From contig NC_085138.1 of assembly GCF_035046485.1 (NCBI RefSeq), positions 331,682,421 to 331,746,420 on the forward strand: 64,000 nt of DNA, read 5' to 3'. This document shows, one piece after another, positions 33,591 to 44,037 of the stretch. This DNA comes from Aedes albopictus. Its lineage: Eukaryota; Arthropoda; Insecta; Diptera; Culicidae. Both the position numbers and the translations under genes were made by a program. The notes beneath the pieces are model-generated. The model was not told the DNA's origin, ran no database searches, and saw nothing but the letters and a program-made list of their open reading frames with translations. Positions within the stretch are counted from its first letter, which is position 1, and the number at the start of each line of letters is the position of its first letter.

Positions 33591-34320
33591 TTTCAGGTGG
33601 AATTCCTGGAGGAATTTCTAGTAGAATCCCTGAAAGAATTCCTGGTAGAATTCTTGGTGAATCTAATGGTGGAATTCCTGGACGAATCTCCGGAGGAATT
33701 CCTGCCGGTATTTCCGAAGTAATTCTTGGAGGAATCTCCGGAGGAATTCCTGGAAGAGTCCCCGCCCATGCAACAAACATGTCATATAAAAGATACGGCA
33801 GCGCAAGTTTTGGTTGAATAAAAGTTAATTTGACGTAATTATAACTGTGTTAAAATAACGTCAGAATAACTTCTACACAACCAAAACCTGCGCTGTCGTA
33901 ACTCTTATATTACATTCGTGTTACTTGGGCGGAGGAATTCCTGGAGAAATCCCCGGAGGAATTCCTAAAAAAAAATCCTGGAAGAATCCCCGGAGAAATT
34001 CCTGCAGCAATCCTCCAAGTGGAATTCCTGCAGCAATCTCCCTAGTGGGAATTCTGAAGGAATTCCTTGTGGAATTCCTCCAGAAATTCCTGGTGGAATT
34101 CCTGTAGGAATCCCGGAGGAATTGCTGGAGAAATCTTCGGAGGAATTCCTGGTGGAATTCCTGGAGGAATCTCCGGAAGAATTCTTAGAGGAATCCCCGC
34201 AGAAAATCCTTAAAGAATCCCCGGAGAAATTCCTGGAGGAATCCTCGGAGCAATTCCTGGAAAAATCCCCGGAGGAATCCCCAGAGGAATTCCTGGAGTA
34301 ATCTTCCTGGTGGAACTCCT
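33591..34320 (+). repeat. Diverged left edge of the large 12-bp array
   Basis: GGAATTCC and GGAATCCC units with mixed spacers and many substitutions, split by the MITE at 33765-33929. The regular array follows. Confidence 0.85.
33765..33929. mobile_element. Second copy of the CCCAAGTAAC MITE, 2-bp duplication CG
   Basis: Starts CCCATGCAACAAACATG and ends CATTCGTGTTACTTGGG. It shares GGCAGCGCAAGTTTTGGTTG-type arms with 11317-11483. CG lies on both sides (33763-33764 and 33930-33931). Removing the element and one CG restores the array word TCCCCGGAGG, as found elsewhere in the array, which supports a 2-bp duplication. Confidence 0.85.
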
Positions 34321-37300
34321 GAAGCAATCCCTCTGGTGGAATTCCTGGTGGAATTCCTGGAGGAACTTCTGGTGGAATTCCTGGTGGAATTCTTGGTGGA
34401 ACTCATGGTGGCATTCCTGGTGAAATTCCTGAAGAAATTCCTGGAGGAATGCCTGGTGGAATTCCTGGAGGAATTCCTGGTGGAATTCTTGGAGGAATTC
34501 TTGGTTGAATTCCTGGAGGTATTCATGGTGGAATTCCTGGAGGAGTACCTGTTGGAATTCCTGGAGGAATTCCTAGTGGAATTCCTGGTGGAATTCCTGG
34601 TGGAAATCCTGGAAAAAATCCTGGTGGAATTTTTGGTGGAATTCCTGGTGGAATTCCTGGTGGAATTTCCGGTGGAATTCCTGGTGGAATTCCTGGTGTA
34701 ATTCTTGGTGGAATTCCTGGTCGAGTTCCTGGTGGAATTCCTAGTGGAATTCCTAGAGGAATTCCTGGTGAAATTCCTGGAGGAATTCCTGGTGAAATTC
34801 CTGGAGGAATTCCTGGTGGATTTCCTGGTGGAATTCCTGGTGGATTTCCTGGAGGAATTCCTGGTGGATTTCCTGGAGGAATTCCTGGTGGAATTCCTGG
34901 AGGAATTCCTGGTGGAATTCCTGGAGGAATTCCTGGTGGAATTCCTGGAGGAATTCCTGGTGGAATTCCAGGAGGAATTTCTGGTGGAATTCCTGGTGGA
35001 ATTCCTGGAGGAATTCCTGGTGGAATTCCTGGAGAAAATCCTGGTGGAATTCGTGGAGGAATTCCTGGGTGAATTCCTGGAGGAATTCCTGGTCGAGTTC
35101 CTGGTGGAATTCCTAGAGGAATTCCTGGTGAAATTCCTGGAGGAATTCCTGGTGAAATTCGTGGAAGAATTCCTGGTGGATTTCCTGGTGGAATTCCTGG
35201 AGGAAATCCTGGTGGAATTCCCGGAGGAAATCCTGGTGGAATTCCTTGAGAAATTCCTGGAGGAATTCCTTGAAGAATTCCTGGAGAAATTCCTTGAGGA
35301 ATTCCTGGAGAAATTCCTGGTGGAATTCCTGGAGAAATTCCTGGTGGAATTCCTGGAGAAATTCCTGGTGGAATTCCTGGAGAAATTCCTGGTGGAATTC
35401 CTGGAGAAATTCCTGGTGGAATTCCTGGAGAAATTCCTGGTGGAATTCCTGGAGAAATTCCTGGTGGAATTCCTGGAGGAATTCCTGGTGGAATTCCTGG
35501 AGGAATTCCTGGTGGAATTCCTGGTGGAATTCCTGGAGGAATTTCTGGAGGAATTCCTGGTGGAATTCCTGGAGGAATTCCTGGTGGAATTCCTGGAGGA
35601 ATTCCTGGTGGAATTCCTGGAGGAATTCCTGGTGGAATTCCTGGAGGAATTCCTGGTGAAATTCCTGGAGGAATTCCTGGTGGAATTCCTGGAGGAATTT
35701 CTGGTGGAATTCCTGGAGGAATTCCTGGTGGAATTCCTGGAGGAATTCCTGGTGGAATTCCTGGAGGAATTCCTGGTGGAATTCCTGGAGGAATTCCTGG
35801 TGGAATTCCTGGAGGAATTCCTGGTGGAATTCCTGGAGGAATTCCTGGTGGAATTCCTGGAGGAATTCCTGGTGGAATTCCTGGAGGAATTCCTGGTGGA
35901 ATTCCTGGAGGAATTCCTGGTGGAATTCCTGGAAGAATTCCTGGTGGAATTCCTGGAAGAATTCCTGGTGGAATTCCTGGAGGAATTCCTGGAGGAATTC
36001 CTGGAGGAATTCCTGGAGGAATTCCTGGAGGAACTCCTGGAGGAATTCCTGGAGGAATTCCTGGAGGAATTCCTGGAGGAATTCCTGGAGGAATTCCTGG
36101 AGGAATTCCTGGAGGAATTCCTGGAGGAATTCCTGGAGGAATTCCTGGAGGAATTCCTGGAGGAATTCCTGGAGGAATTCCTGGAGGAATTCCTGGAGGA
36201 ATTCCTGGAGGAATTCCTGGAGGAATTCCTGGTGGAATTCCCGAAGGAATTCCTGGTGGAATTCCTGAAGGAATTCCTGGTGGAATTCCTGGAGGAATTC
36301 CTGGTGGAAATCCTGGAGGAATTCCTGGTGGAAATCCTGGAGGAATTCCTGGTGGAAATCCTGGAGGAATTCCTGGTGGAATTCCTGGAGGAATTCCTGG
36401 TGGAATTCCTGGAGGAATTCCTGGAAGAATTCCTGGAGGAATTCCTGGAGGAATTCCTGGTGGAATTCCTGGAGGAATTCCTGGAGGAATTCCTGGAGGA
36501 ATTCCTGGAGGAATTCCTGGAGGAATTCCTGGAGGAATTCCTGGAGGAATTCCTGGAGGAATTCCTGGAGGAATTCCTGGAGGAATTCCTGGAGGAATTC
36601 CTGGAGGAATTCCTGGAGGAATTCCTGGAGGAATTCCTGGAGGAATTCCTGGAGAAATTCCTGGAGGAATTCCTGGTGGAATTCCTGGAGGAATTCCTGG
36701 TGGAATTCCTGGAGGAATTCCTGGTGGAAATCCTGGTGGAATTCCTGGAGGAATTCCTGGTGGAATTCCTGGAGGAATTCCTGGTGGAATTCCTGGAGGA
36801 ATTCCTGGTGGAATTCCTGGAGGAATTCCTGGTGGAATTCCTGGAGGAATTCCTGGTGGAATTCCTGGAGGAATTCCTGGTGGAATTCCTGGAGGAATTC
36901 CTGGTGGAATTCCTGGAGGAATTCCTGGTGGAATTCCTGGAGGAATTCCTGGTGGAATTCCTGGAGGAATTCCTGGTGGAATTCCTGGAGGAATTCCTGG
37001 TGGAATTCCTGGAGGAATTCCTGGTGGAATTCCTGGAGGAATTCCTGGTGGAATTCCTGGAGGAATTCCTGGTGGAATTCCTGGAGGAATTCCTGGTGGA
37101 ATTCCTGGAGGAATTCCTGGTGGAATTCCTGGAGGAATTCCTGGTGGAATTCCTGGAGGAATCCCTGGTGGAATTCCTGGAGGAATTCCTGGTGGAATTC
37201 CTGGAGGAATTCCTGGTGGAATTCCTGGAGGAATTCCTGGTGGAATTCCTGGAGGAATTCCTAGTGGAATTCCTGGAGGAATTCCTGGTGGAATTCCTGG

Positions 37301-38446
37301 AGGAATTCCTGGTGGAATTCCTGGAGGAATTCCTGATGGAATTTCTGGAGGAATTCCTGGTGGAATTCCTGGAGGAATTCCTGGTGGAATTCCTGGAGGA
37401 ATTCCTGGTGGAATTCCTGGAGGAATTCCTGGTGGAATTCCTGGAGGAATCCCTGGTGGAATTCCTGGAGGAATTCCTGGTGGAATTCCTGGAGGAATTC
37501 CTGGTGGAATTCCTGGAGGAATTCCTGGTGGAATTCCTGGAGGAATTCCTGGTGGAATTCCTGGTGGAATTCCTGGAGGAATTCCTGGTGGAATTCCTGG
37601 AGGAATTCCTGGTGGAATTCCTGAAGGAATTCCTGGTGGAGTTCCTGGAGGTATTCCTGGTGGAATTCCTGAAGGAATTCCTGGTGGAATTCCTGGAGGT
37701 ATTCCTGGTGGAATTCCTGGAGGAATTCCTGGTGGAATTCCTGGTGGAATTCCTGGAGGAATTCCTGGTGGAATTTCTGGAAGAATTCCTGGTGGAATTC
37801 CTGGAGGAATTCCTGGTGGAATTCCTGGAGGAATGCCTGGTGGATTTCCTGGAGGAATTCCTGGTGGACTTCCTGGAGGAATTCCTCGTGGAATTCCTGG
37901 AGGAATTCCTGGAGGAATTCCTGGAGGAATTCCTGGAGGAATTCCTGGAGGAATTCCTGGAGGAATTCCTGGAGGAATTCCTAGTGGAATTACTGGAGGA
38001 ATTCCTAGTGGAATTCCTGGAGGAATTCCTAGAGGAATTCCTGGAGGAATTCCTAGTGGAATTCCTGGAGGAATTCCTAGTGGAATTCCTGGAGGAATTC
38101 CTAGTGGAATTCCTGGAGGAATTCCTAGTGGAATACCTGGTGGAATTCCTGGAGGAATTCCTGGTGGAATTCCTGGAGGAATTCCTGGTGGAATTCCTGG
38201 AGGAATTCCTGGTGGAATTCCTGGAGGAATTCCTAGTGGAATTCCTGGAGGAATTCCTGGTGGAATTCCTGGAGGAAGTCCTGGTGGAATTCCTGGTAGA
38301 ATTCCTGGTAGAATTCCTGAAGGAATTCCTGGTGAAATTTCTGGAGGAATTCCTGGTGGCATTCCTGGTGGAATTCCTGGCGGAATTCCTGGTGGTATTC
38401 CTGGAGGAATTCCTGGTGGAATTCCTGGAGGAATTTCTGGTGGAAT
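34321..38446 (+). repeat. Large 12-bp GGAATTCC satellite (about 340 units) with 24-bp dimer
   Basis: GGAATTCCTGGA and GGAATTCCTGGT alternate over most of the array, giving a 24-bp higher-order unit. In blocks at about 35975-36235, 36415-36660 and 37895-37980 only the GGA type occurs. The unit lacks stops on both strands, so frames of 1264 (+), 1432 and 1279 (-) codons result. They are low-complexity (GIPP, RNSS, EFLE) with no start context and are not genes. The four-residue GIPP period also rules out collagen. Confidence 0.97.
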
Positions 38447-38810
38447 GGGACCGACAAGTCATTCCAATCCTTTTTGCAATCACTTCAAAGTGGCTCTAGG
38501 TTTCTTCGGACCCAACTTATTCATGAGAGGGTTAAGAGATCCCAAGAGTTGCCTTGAGTTTAGAACAACGAATCTACGACCACGTTTTATTTACGAATTA
38601 GAAGCAGTCAGTGTTAGCAAATAGGCCACCAAATACGTTCATTACCTCTCTGCTCCTAAAGGTTACTGGTCTCACTAATGATGGATGTCAAATTTGGAAG
38701 CCAAATGTACCTGAAATGAAAATAAAATGAAAATGAAATGTGGTTATTCTGTAATTAATTTTTATTATAAGCTATTCTATGTTCAGTTTATACGTATAAA
38801 AAGCTGTCCC
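38447..38810. other. Short non-repetitive stretch, no gene seen
   Basis: Begins abruptly after the satellite. No domain or RNA gene recognised. Confidence 0.4.
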
Positions 38811-39745
38811 ACAAATGATGCAGAGTGAGAAGTGCGCAATATGGGTGGAGTGGGAAGTTTGAGAAAGTTGTGCGGAGAACTTGTACAGTGCCAAGTGATA
38901 AAAGAGGAGTTTGGCATGATTAGTGAAGAGTGAATTTTGATACATACTTTAGAATTTAGCAGTGAATGAAGAACAGTATAAATCGAGAAGTGTAGATTCG
39001 TAAAGAGTGTGAATTAGTGAGAAATGTGAGACAACGAAGACCGAGGAATGGACAGTAGGCAGCGATTTCAAAATATTTAGCAGTGAAAAGTGAGGAATGT
39101 GAAGTGAGGAGTGAGCAATGAAGAGTGAGGAATGAGAAGTGAGTAGTGAGAAATTAGCTGTGAAAAGTGAAAAACAGGCAGTGCGGATTGAACAGTAGGG
39201 AGAGTGAAGCAGAGAGATTTGAGATGTGAATAGTGAGTACTGAGCAATAGAGAATGGGGAGTGAACTGTAAGGACTATGCAGTGAAGGATTTAAAAGTGA
39301 AAAGTGAGGAATGAGGAGTGAGTAATGATAAGTGAGCAGTGGAGAGTGATGTGAGAAATGAATGGAAGTGAGGAGTGAGAATTAAGTAGTATAAAGTGGG
39401 AAGTTAGCAGTGAAAAAAAAGAATTGAAAAAGCAATGAAAATTGTGAAGCAGTGATAATTAATTAGATGTGAGAAATGATCTGTGAAAAGTGAGAAGTGA
39501 ACGATTGGTAAGTATTGATTGGTAAGTGAAAAGTAAAATATGAGGATTGTGATGAAACGTGGAGTGAGAACTGAGGTATGAAGAGTGAGAAATGAGGAGT
39601 TGGCAGCTGTGGGCAAAGGAGAATGCATACAAATATGAATCAGTCTGGTGCGATTAGTGTGAATCAATTAAGAGTGAAAAGTGAGCAGTAAGGAATCGAT
39701 GAGTAAGCTATACACAGTGAGAAATGACAAAAGAAAAATGGAGAT
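38811..39745 (+). repeat. Degenerate 7-bp minisatellite (GTGAGNA)n, first block
   Basis: GTGAGGA, GTGAGCA, GTGAGAA, GTGAGTA and similar heptamers follow each other for about 0.9 kb, with frame slips and substitutions. It ends with GGAGTGCGAAACATT near 39750, a sequence repeated at the end of the second block. Confidence 0.85.
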
Positions 39746-41214
39746 CTAGGAGTGCGAAACATTGAAAGAAAAAATAAAAGGGTAAATTAACAATCAGTAA
39801 TTCATATTGCACGGGTTTTAAATGGATTTTCAAAAACCAGAAGCCGCCATCTTGTATTTCAAAATGGCATCGATTTTTGTGGAGGAGGAATCAAGGATGA
39901 AAATTAAAACACGTTTATCTCAGTTTGCTGTTTTGAAACATGGTACAAGTATGCTGCGCACGACAGGAAAGCTTTGTTAACATTTTGTTGTCGATAATCG
40001 ATAAACATAATCCCATTAATGAACAAGTATTCCTTTTTTTCAAAACTCTTATGTATCTTTACACCATTTGATTGAAAAAGTATTTCTTTGAAATTATTCC
40101 ATCGATGCCTAAAAGCTCCAACGGCAAACCATTTCCGGCTCACATGGCATCCGCTCGCCGATGACATGTATAAACATGTCATAAATCATACCACTTATTT
40201 TTTCCTCCAATCATGTGTCTACCCATCTGTCAGACTGTCTGTGATTTACCCACCGCCGTGCTTCGTTTTCGGCAAACGTTTTTCCTCGGCACGTTTCTCG
40301 GCAAACATCCACCGCTGCCACCATCAAAGCCGCTTCCGCGGTGTCAGTGTAAGACATGACATAAACAGAGATTGATGGCAGGTTGAAATTGCACCACCAA
40401 AGGCACCACAATTCGCTGGTATCGCGCACTCAGCGACAAACACATATCGCTGAGTGGAGTGGGTGGCCCCATCTCCCTCCAGGCAAATGCATTACCTTCC
40501 GATGATACAAGAAGCTTCAGTTCCGCAAGGCATATTGATTCCCAATCGGAAAAAGAAAGTGTACTCTTCGGGTTTGGAATGTGGAATTTTCAGCACTCGA
40601 GAACGCCCTTCTTTCGTTGTTTGTATTCAATTTAGAATGTCATTCCGCAGAACAATCATTAGATCGTAACGTACCGGTGGTAATTGGCCATAAAATGACA
40701 ATCAATCACCGGCGAGCGAGTGACGGTTTCAATTTATTTCGCAAATTTCAATGCTAGACCGGCGGGGATGATAAACATCGTGCAGTCAGTAGAGTCCTCT
40801 AAAATTTGAGCCGAAACTTTCTCCATTATTTAAACATGTATCTACCGCGACACAGTCAGTGGTGGGTAGGCACAAAAGCTCCAAACCCGGACATCCGGAA
40901 ACAATAATTCTTCTTTATGGCATGTGCCTGCCCTCTATTTCATTGATGGCGGCGGCGTTCCCCCCCCCCCCCCCCCACTCACTGGGTTGTTAAATTAATA
41001 TGATCGCATTTTTATGGGTCCTCACAGCTGAAAATCTCTCATTGTTATTTCTGGGGAGGGCTATAGTAGTGCTTGAATTTCATTGCTCTAGGAATCACGG
41101 ATGAGATTTGATCGTGGGTCATGCTCAGGCTTTATTGTTCCGTCATTAATCTTTCAATTTTGAATAGAACTTCAGAATATCCGGAAAATTCCGGTTTCCT
41201 TGCACACGTTGTGA
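39746..41214. other. Non-repetitive stretch, no gene supported
   Basis: Mixed composition with a GC-richer part at 40080-40520 and a run of 17 C at 40960-40976. Frames up to 95 aa lack recognisable domains. Confidence 0.4.
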
Positions 41215-41310
41215 AACACTGTAGGTTAGAATGGGCCCGTACAGGCAATGCGATACATGTATTCAGCAATACCATGCTGAGGGTGACGGATTCGATTCTC
41301 AATCTCGAAA
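41215..41310 (+). mobile_element. tRNA-derived SINE fragment, family A
   Basis: It contains ACCATGCTGAGGGTGACGG immediately followed by a B-box-like GGATTCGATTCTC. The 16-base word CCATGCTGAGGGTGAC is identical at 2808-2823. It then runs into degenerate repeat. Confidence 0.5.
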
Positions 41311-41649
41311 ATTTTCTTCAAGAATTCCATTAGTAATTCCTCTTAAAAATACTCAAAAATTATTTTAAGAAAATTTTGCATGAATTTCATTAGAAATCCC
41401 TTTGGAATTGCTTCAGAAATTCTTCGGAATTCTCGAAGGATTCATTAAGATAACCATTCATCGATTTCTTCCGAAATTCTGTATTGATAACTTTAGAAAG
41501 TTCTCCAGAGATTTCTTAAGCAATGCTTCAGTGATTTTTTTAAAAAGCCTTTCATGAAAACTTTAAGAAATTTTAACAAGGACTTCTTCTGAGATCTCTC
41601 CGAGAATTCACTGAAGAATAATTCCAGAGATTTCTTGAGGAAATCCATA
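41311..41649. repeat. Degenerate GGAATTCC-related repeat
   Basis: Diverged AATTCCATTAG, GAAATTCTTCGG and TTTCTTAAG words, ending at the TTAA of the next element. Confidence 0.5.
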
Positions 41650-41653
41650 TTAA

Positions 41654-41769
41654 CCCTAAAAGGGATACCTGGGGTCCATTGGACCCCAGGTGCCTTTAAG
41701 AGCTCGTCTTTGCTGGAACACACTCAGCGAGGTGACGAAACTGAGGCCATGAAGGTATCCCTTTTAGGG
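41654..41769. mobile_element. 116-bp MITE flanked by TTAA
   Basis: Terminal repeats CCCTAAAAGGGATACCT and AGGTATCCCTTTTAGGG, with TTAA outside both ends (41650-41653 and 41770-41773). Inside, 41668-41690 is a palindrome with an 11-bp stem (CCTGGGGTCCA) and a 1-nt loop. piggyBac-type target choice; non-coding. Confidence 0.85.
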
Positions 41770-41815
41770 TTAAACATCATATGCGATTGTGTGTTGACTG
41801 CAAGCCTGTGAACAA

Positions 41816-41930
41816 AGGGGGGTAGTTACACCCCCCCCCCCTTAACGAATTCATACACTAGGCGCCCCCCCCCCCCCACCTTTTGCTGAAATTGAAAAAA
41901 AAACCCTCCCTTGGCGCCACGGGCCTGGTT
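41816..41930 (-). mobile_element. C/G-run dispersed repeat, probable MITE
   Basis: Read on the - strand: CCAGGCCCGTGGCGCC, GGGAGGGTTTTTTTTT, a long G run, GGCGCCTAGTG, a second G run, then GTTCACAGGCTTG. Weak terminal repeats are CAGGCCCGTG and CAAGCCTGTG. A related fragment lies at 28899-28970. The two G runs make G-quadruplex or assembly length error likely. Confidence 0.5.
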
Positions 41931-41934
41931 GACT

Positions 41935-42240
41935 AAACAGTGAGAGTTGGTAGTGGGGAATGATCAGTGAAAAGTAATAAGTGAACTGTAAGGAATGTGA
42001 AGACAAAAGTGAAGTGTGACGATTGTGATGAAGTACGGAGTGAGAAATGAGGAATGAAAAGTAAGCAGTGAAGACTTAGGAATGAGGAGTGAATGAGAAA
42101 AAAAAAACAGGAGTGACCATTAAAAAGAGAATGCATACAAAACTGAAAGGATTGAGAAGAAGAAGTGAGCAGTAAAGAATCAGAAGTGAGTAGTAAGAGT
42201 GAGGAATGCAAAATGAAAAATAAGGGAGGAGTGCGAAACA
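41935..42240 (+). repeat. 7-bp minisatellite, second block
   Basis: Shares specific words with the end of the first block (GATTGTGATGAA, AGAATGCATACAAA, GGAGTGCGAAACA), so it is a duplicated segment and not an independent array. Confidence 0.8.
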
Positions 42241-42244
42241 TTAA

Positions 42245-42860
42245 CCCTCTAATACCCAATCCCGCCTTTAGACGGGGTTCAGTTTGAGCATTTTTGTAAT
42301 TTTTGTTTCGTGGAAAATCACTTTTTTTATATTTTTGGCTCATATTTAGGACTGTTCTGTATATCTCAAAATGGTTTTTGGTGTATTTTAAAGCGTATTT
42401 ACATTTTTTGAAAATCATTGAAAAATTGATGTTTTAGTCACCTTTTAGAAGTCATGGTTTATTTTGTATTGAATCGCTACAATTAACATATTTTAAATTT
42501 TTCCCAAATCATTCTATCCTTGTTTAATAGTTTAAGGGAATCGAATACACTCTAAAATTATTTTCCTCAAAATTACACGGAAAATAAAATTTACTGTGAA
42601 AAAAATTTAAAATAATAATATTTCAACAATAATCATAAAATCTCAAAATGTTTTCATCCCAAAAAATCCGTTCCCCCAATTGGCTTCCAGGAAAAATATA
42701 AAGGTGTGGGGATGTTCAAAAATAAAAATTAGAAAAATCAAAAACTGAAATTCACGAAATCGAGAATTAAAGAGAATCATCGTCCAAAACATGTTTAAAT
42801 CGATTTTAGATGACGAAAAATGATATTTAGATCAAAATCAAAAATTTGGGTATTAGAGGG
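42245..42860. mobile_element. 616-bp MITE flanked by TTAA
   Basis: Terminal repeats CCCTCTAATACCCAA and TTGGGTATTAGAGGG, with TTAA at 42241-42244 and 42861-42864. The interior is AT-rich with no transposase. piggyBac-type ends and target. Confidence 0.88.
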
Positions 42861-43979
42861 TTAAGGAGGTAAGAAGAAATTGAAATTCTATAAATTATAC
42901 TTCCTAAACATACTCAAAAGCTAATTTAGAATATCATAGCTCATTTTTTAAAATCTTGCAGGATTGCTTCAGAAATTTCTCCATGAATTTCATCAGAAAT
43001 CCATGAAACGTTGCACCACAAATTCTTCAGCAAATTCTCGAAAGATTCTTCTAGAAAACTATTCACAGATTTCTTTTGAAATCCTCGCTTGATTTCTTTA
43101 GAAAACCCTCCAGAGGTTTTTTTTTAGAAATTCTTGCTTTCACAACATGTTTTCGAAACTCTTCAAATTCACGATTTCTTCTCAAGTTCCCTAAAAATTC
43201 ATCCAGGAACTAGTTACTAAAAATCTAAGCACCTTTTTTATCAGTATTCCTTCCAAAATTATTCCATGGATTCCTTTGGAAAATTTTCTACTGATTCCTT
43301 CGGGGAGTTCTCAAGATAATTAATTATTAAATCATCTATGCTTGCTACTAAAATTCCTCCAGAGTTCCAAGAGTTTCATTAGAAATTGCTCCATGGATTG
43401 TTTTCAAAAATTTCTCCTGAGATTCCTTCAGAAAAATCTTTCAGCAAAGGCTTTTAAAAAAATCAGACGTTCTAATTTTCCCAGAATTTGCTCGCTCCAT
43501 TGATTTTTTTTCAGAGAATACTCCTGAGATTTTTTCGGAAAATTCTTCGTGCGACGTCTTAAAAAAACAAAATGTCTAATCTTCTTCAGAAATTTTGCAA
43601 ACACTTTCTTTAGAATATCTTCCAAAATTTCCTTCAAAATCTGTTGTTAGGATTTTTAATGCAATTTTAAAGGATAACCATCCAGAGAATTATTACAAAA
43701 TGGCCAAGTTTCGTTAACATATTCTCTGAGTAATTACTTCAGAAGTTTCTAAAGAGATTCCTTTGTAAAATCTTCTACAGATTCCTTTCAAAAAATCCTC
43801 CAGGGAATCTTACGAAAGTTTCTCCCATGCTTAAGAATTTTTCAGGATTGTTTTGGTAATTCAATAATTCCTCTATGAATTCTCTTTGAAATTTCTTCAG
43901 TTATTTTTTTTTTCAGGAATATCTCCAGGAACATTTTCAGTATTTTAAGTTTTTCTTTAGGATTTTCAACAAAGTATTT

Positions 43980-44037
43980 GGTGCCGAGATGAACCATCCC
44001 TGGGCTGAAAATCTCGTTAATAAAGATAATAATAAAA
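43980..44037 (+). mobile_element. 5'-truncated retroposon tail (58 bp), 12-bp target duplication
   Basis: The segment ending CTGGGCTGAAAATCTCG, then a short TTAATAAAGATAATAATAAAA tail, is flanked by AACAAAGTATTT at 43968-43979 and 44038-44049. Its 3' part matches the 3' end of the SINE at 45690-45860. It could be a truncated SINE or a truncated partner LINE. Confidence 0.75.

Noticed and set aside
35980..36660. Collagen-like protein
   Set aside because: The residue period is four (GIPP), not the Gly-X-Y triplet, and comes from satellite DNA.
34185..38499. Frames of 1264-1432 codons on both strands
   Set aside because: Entirely explained by a stop-free 12-bp satellite. No start context, domain or codon bias, and all frames are equally open.
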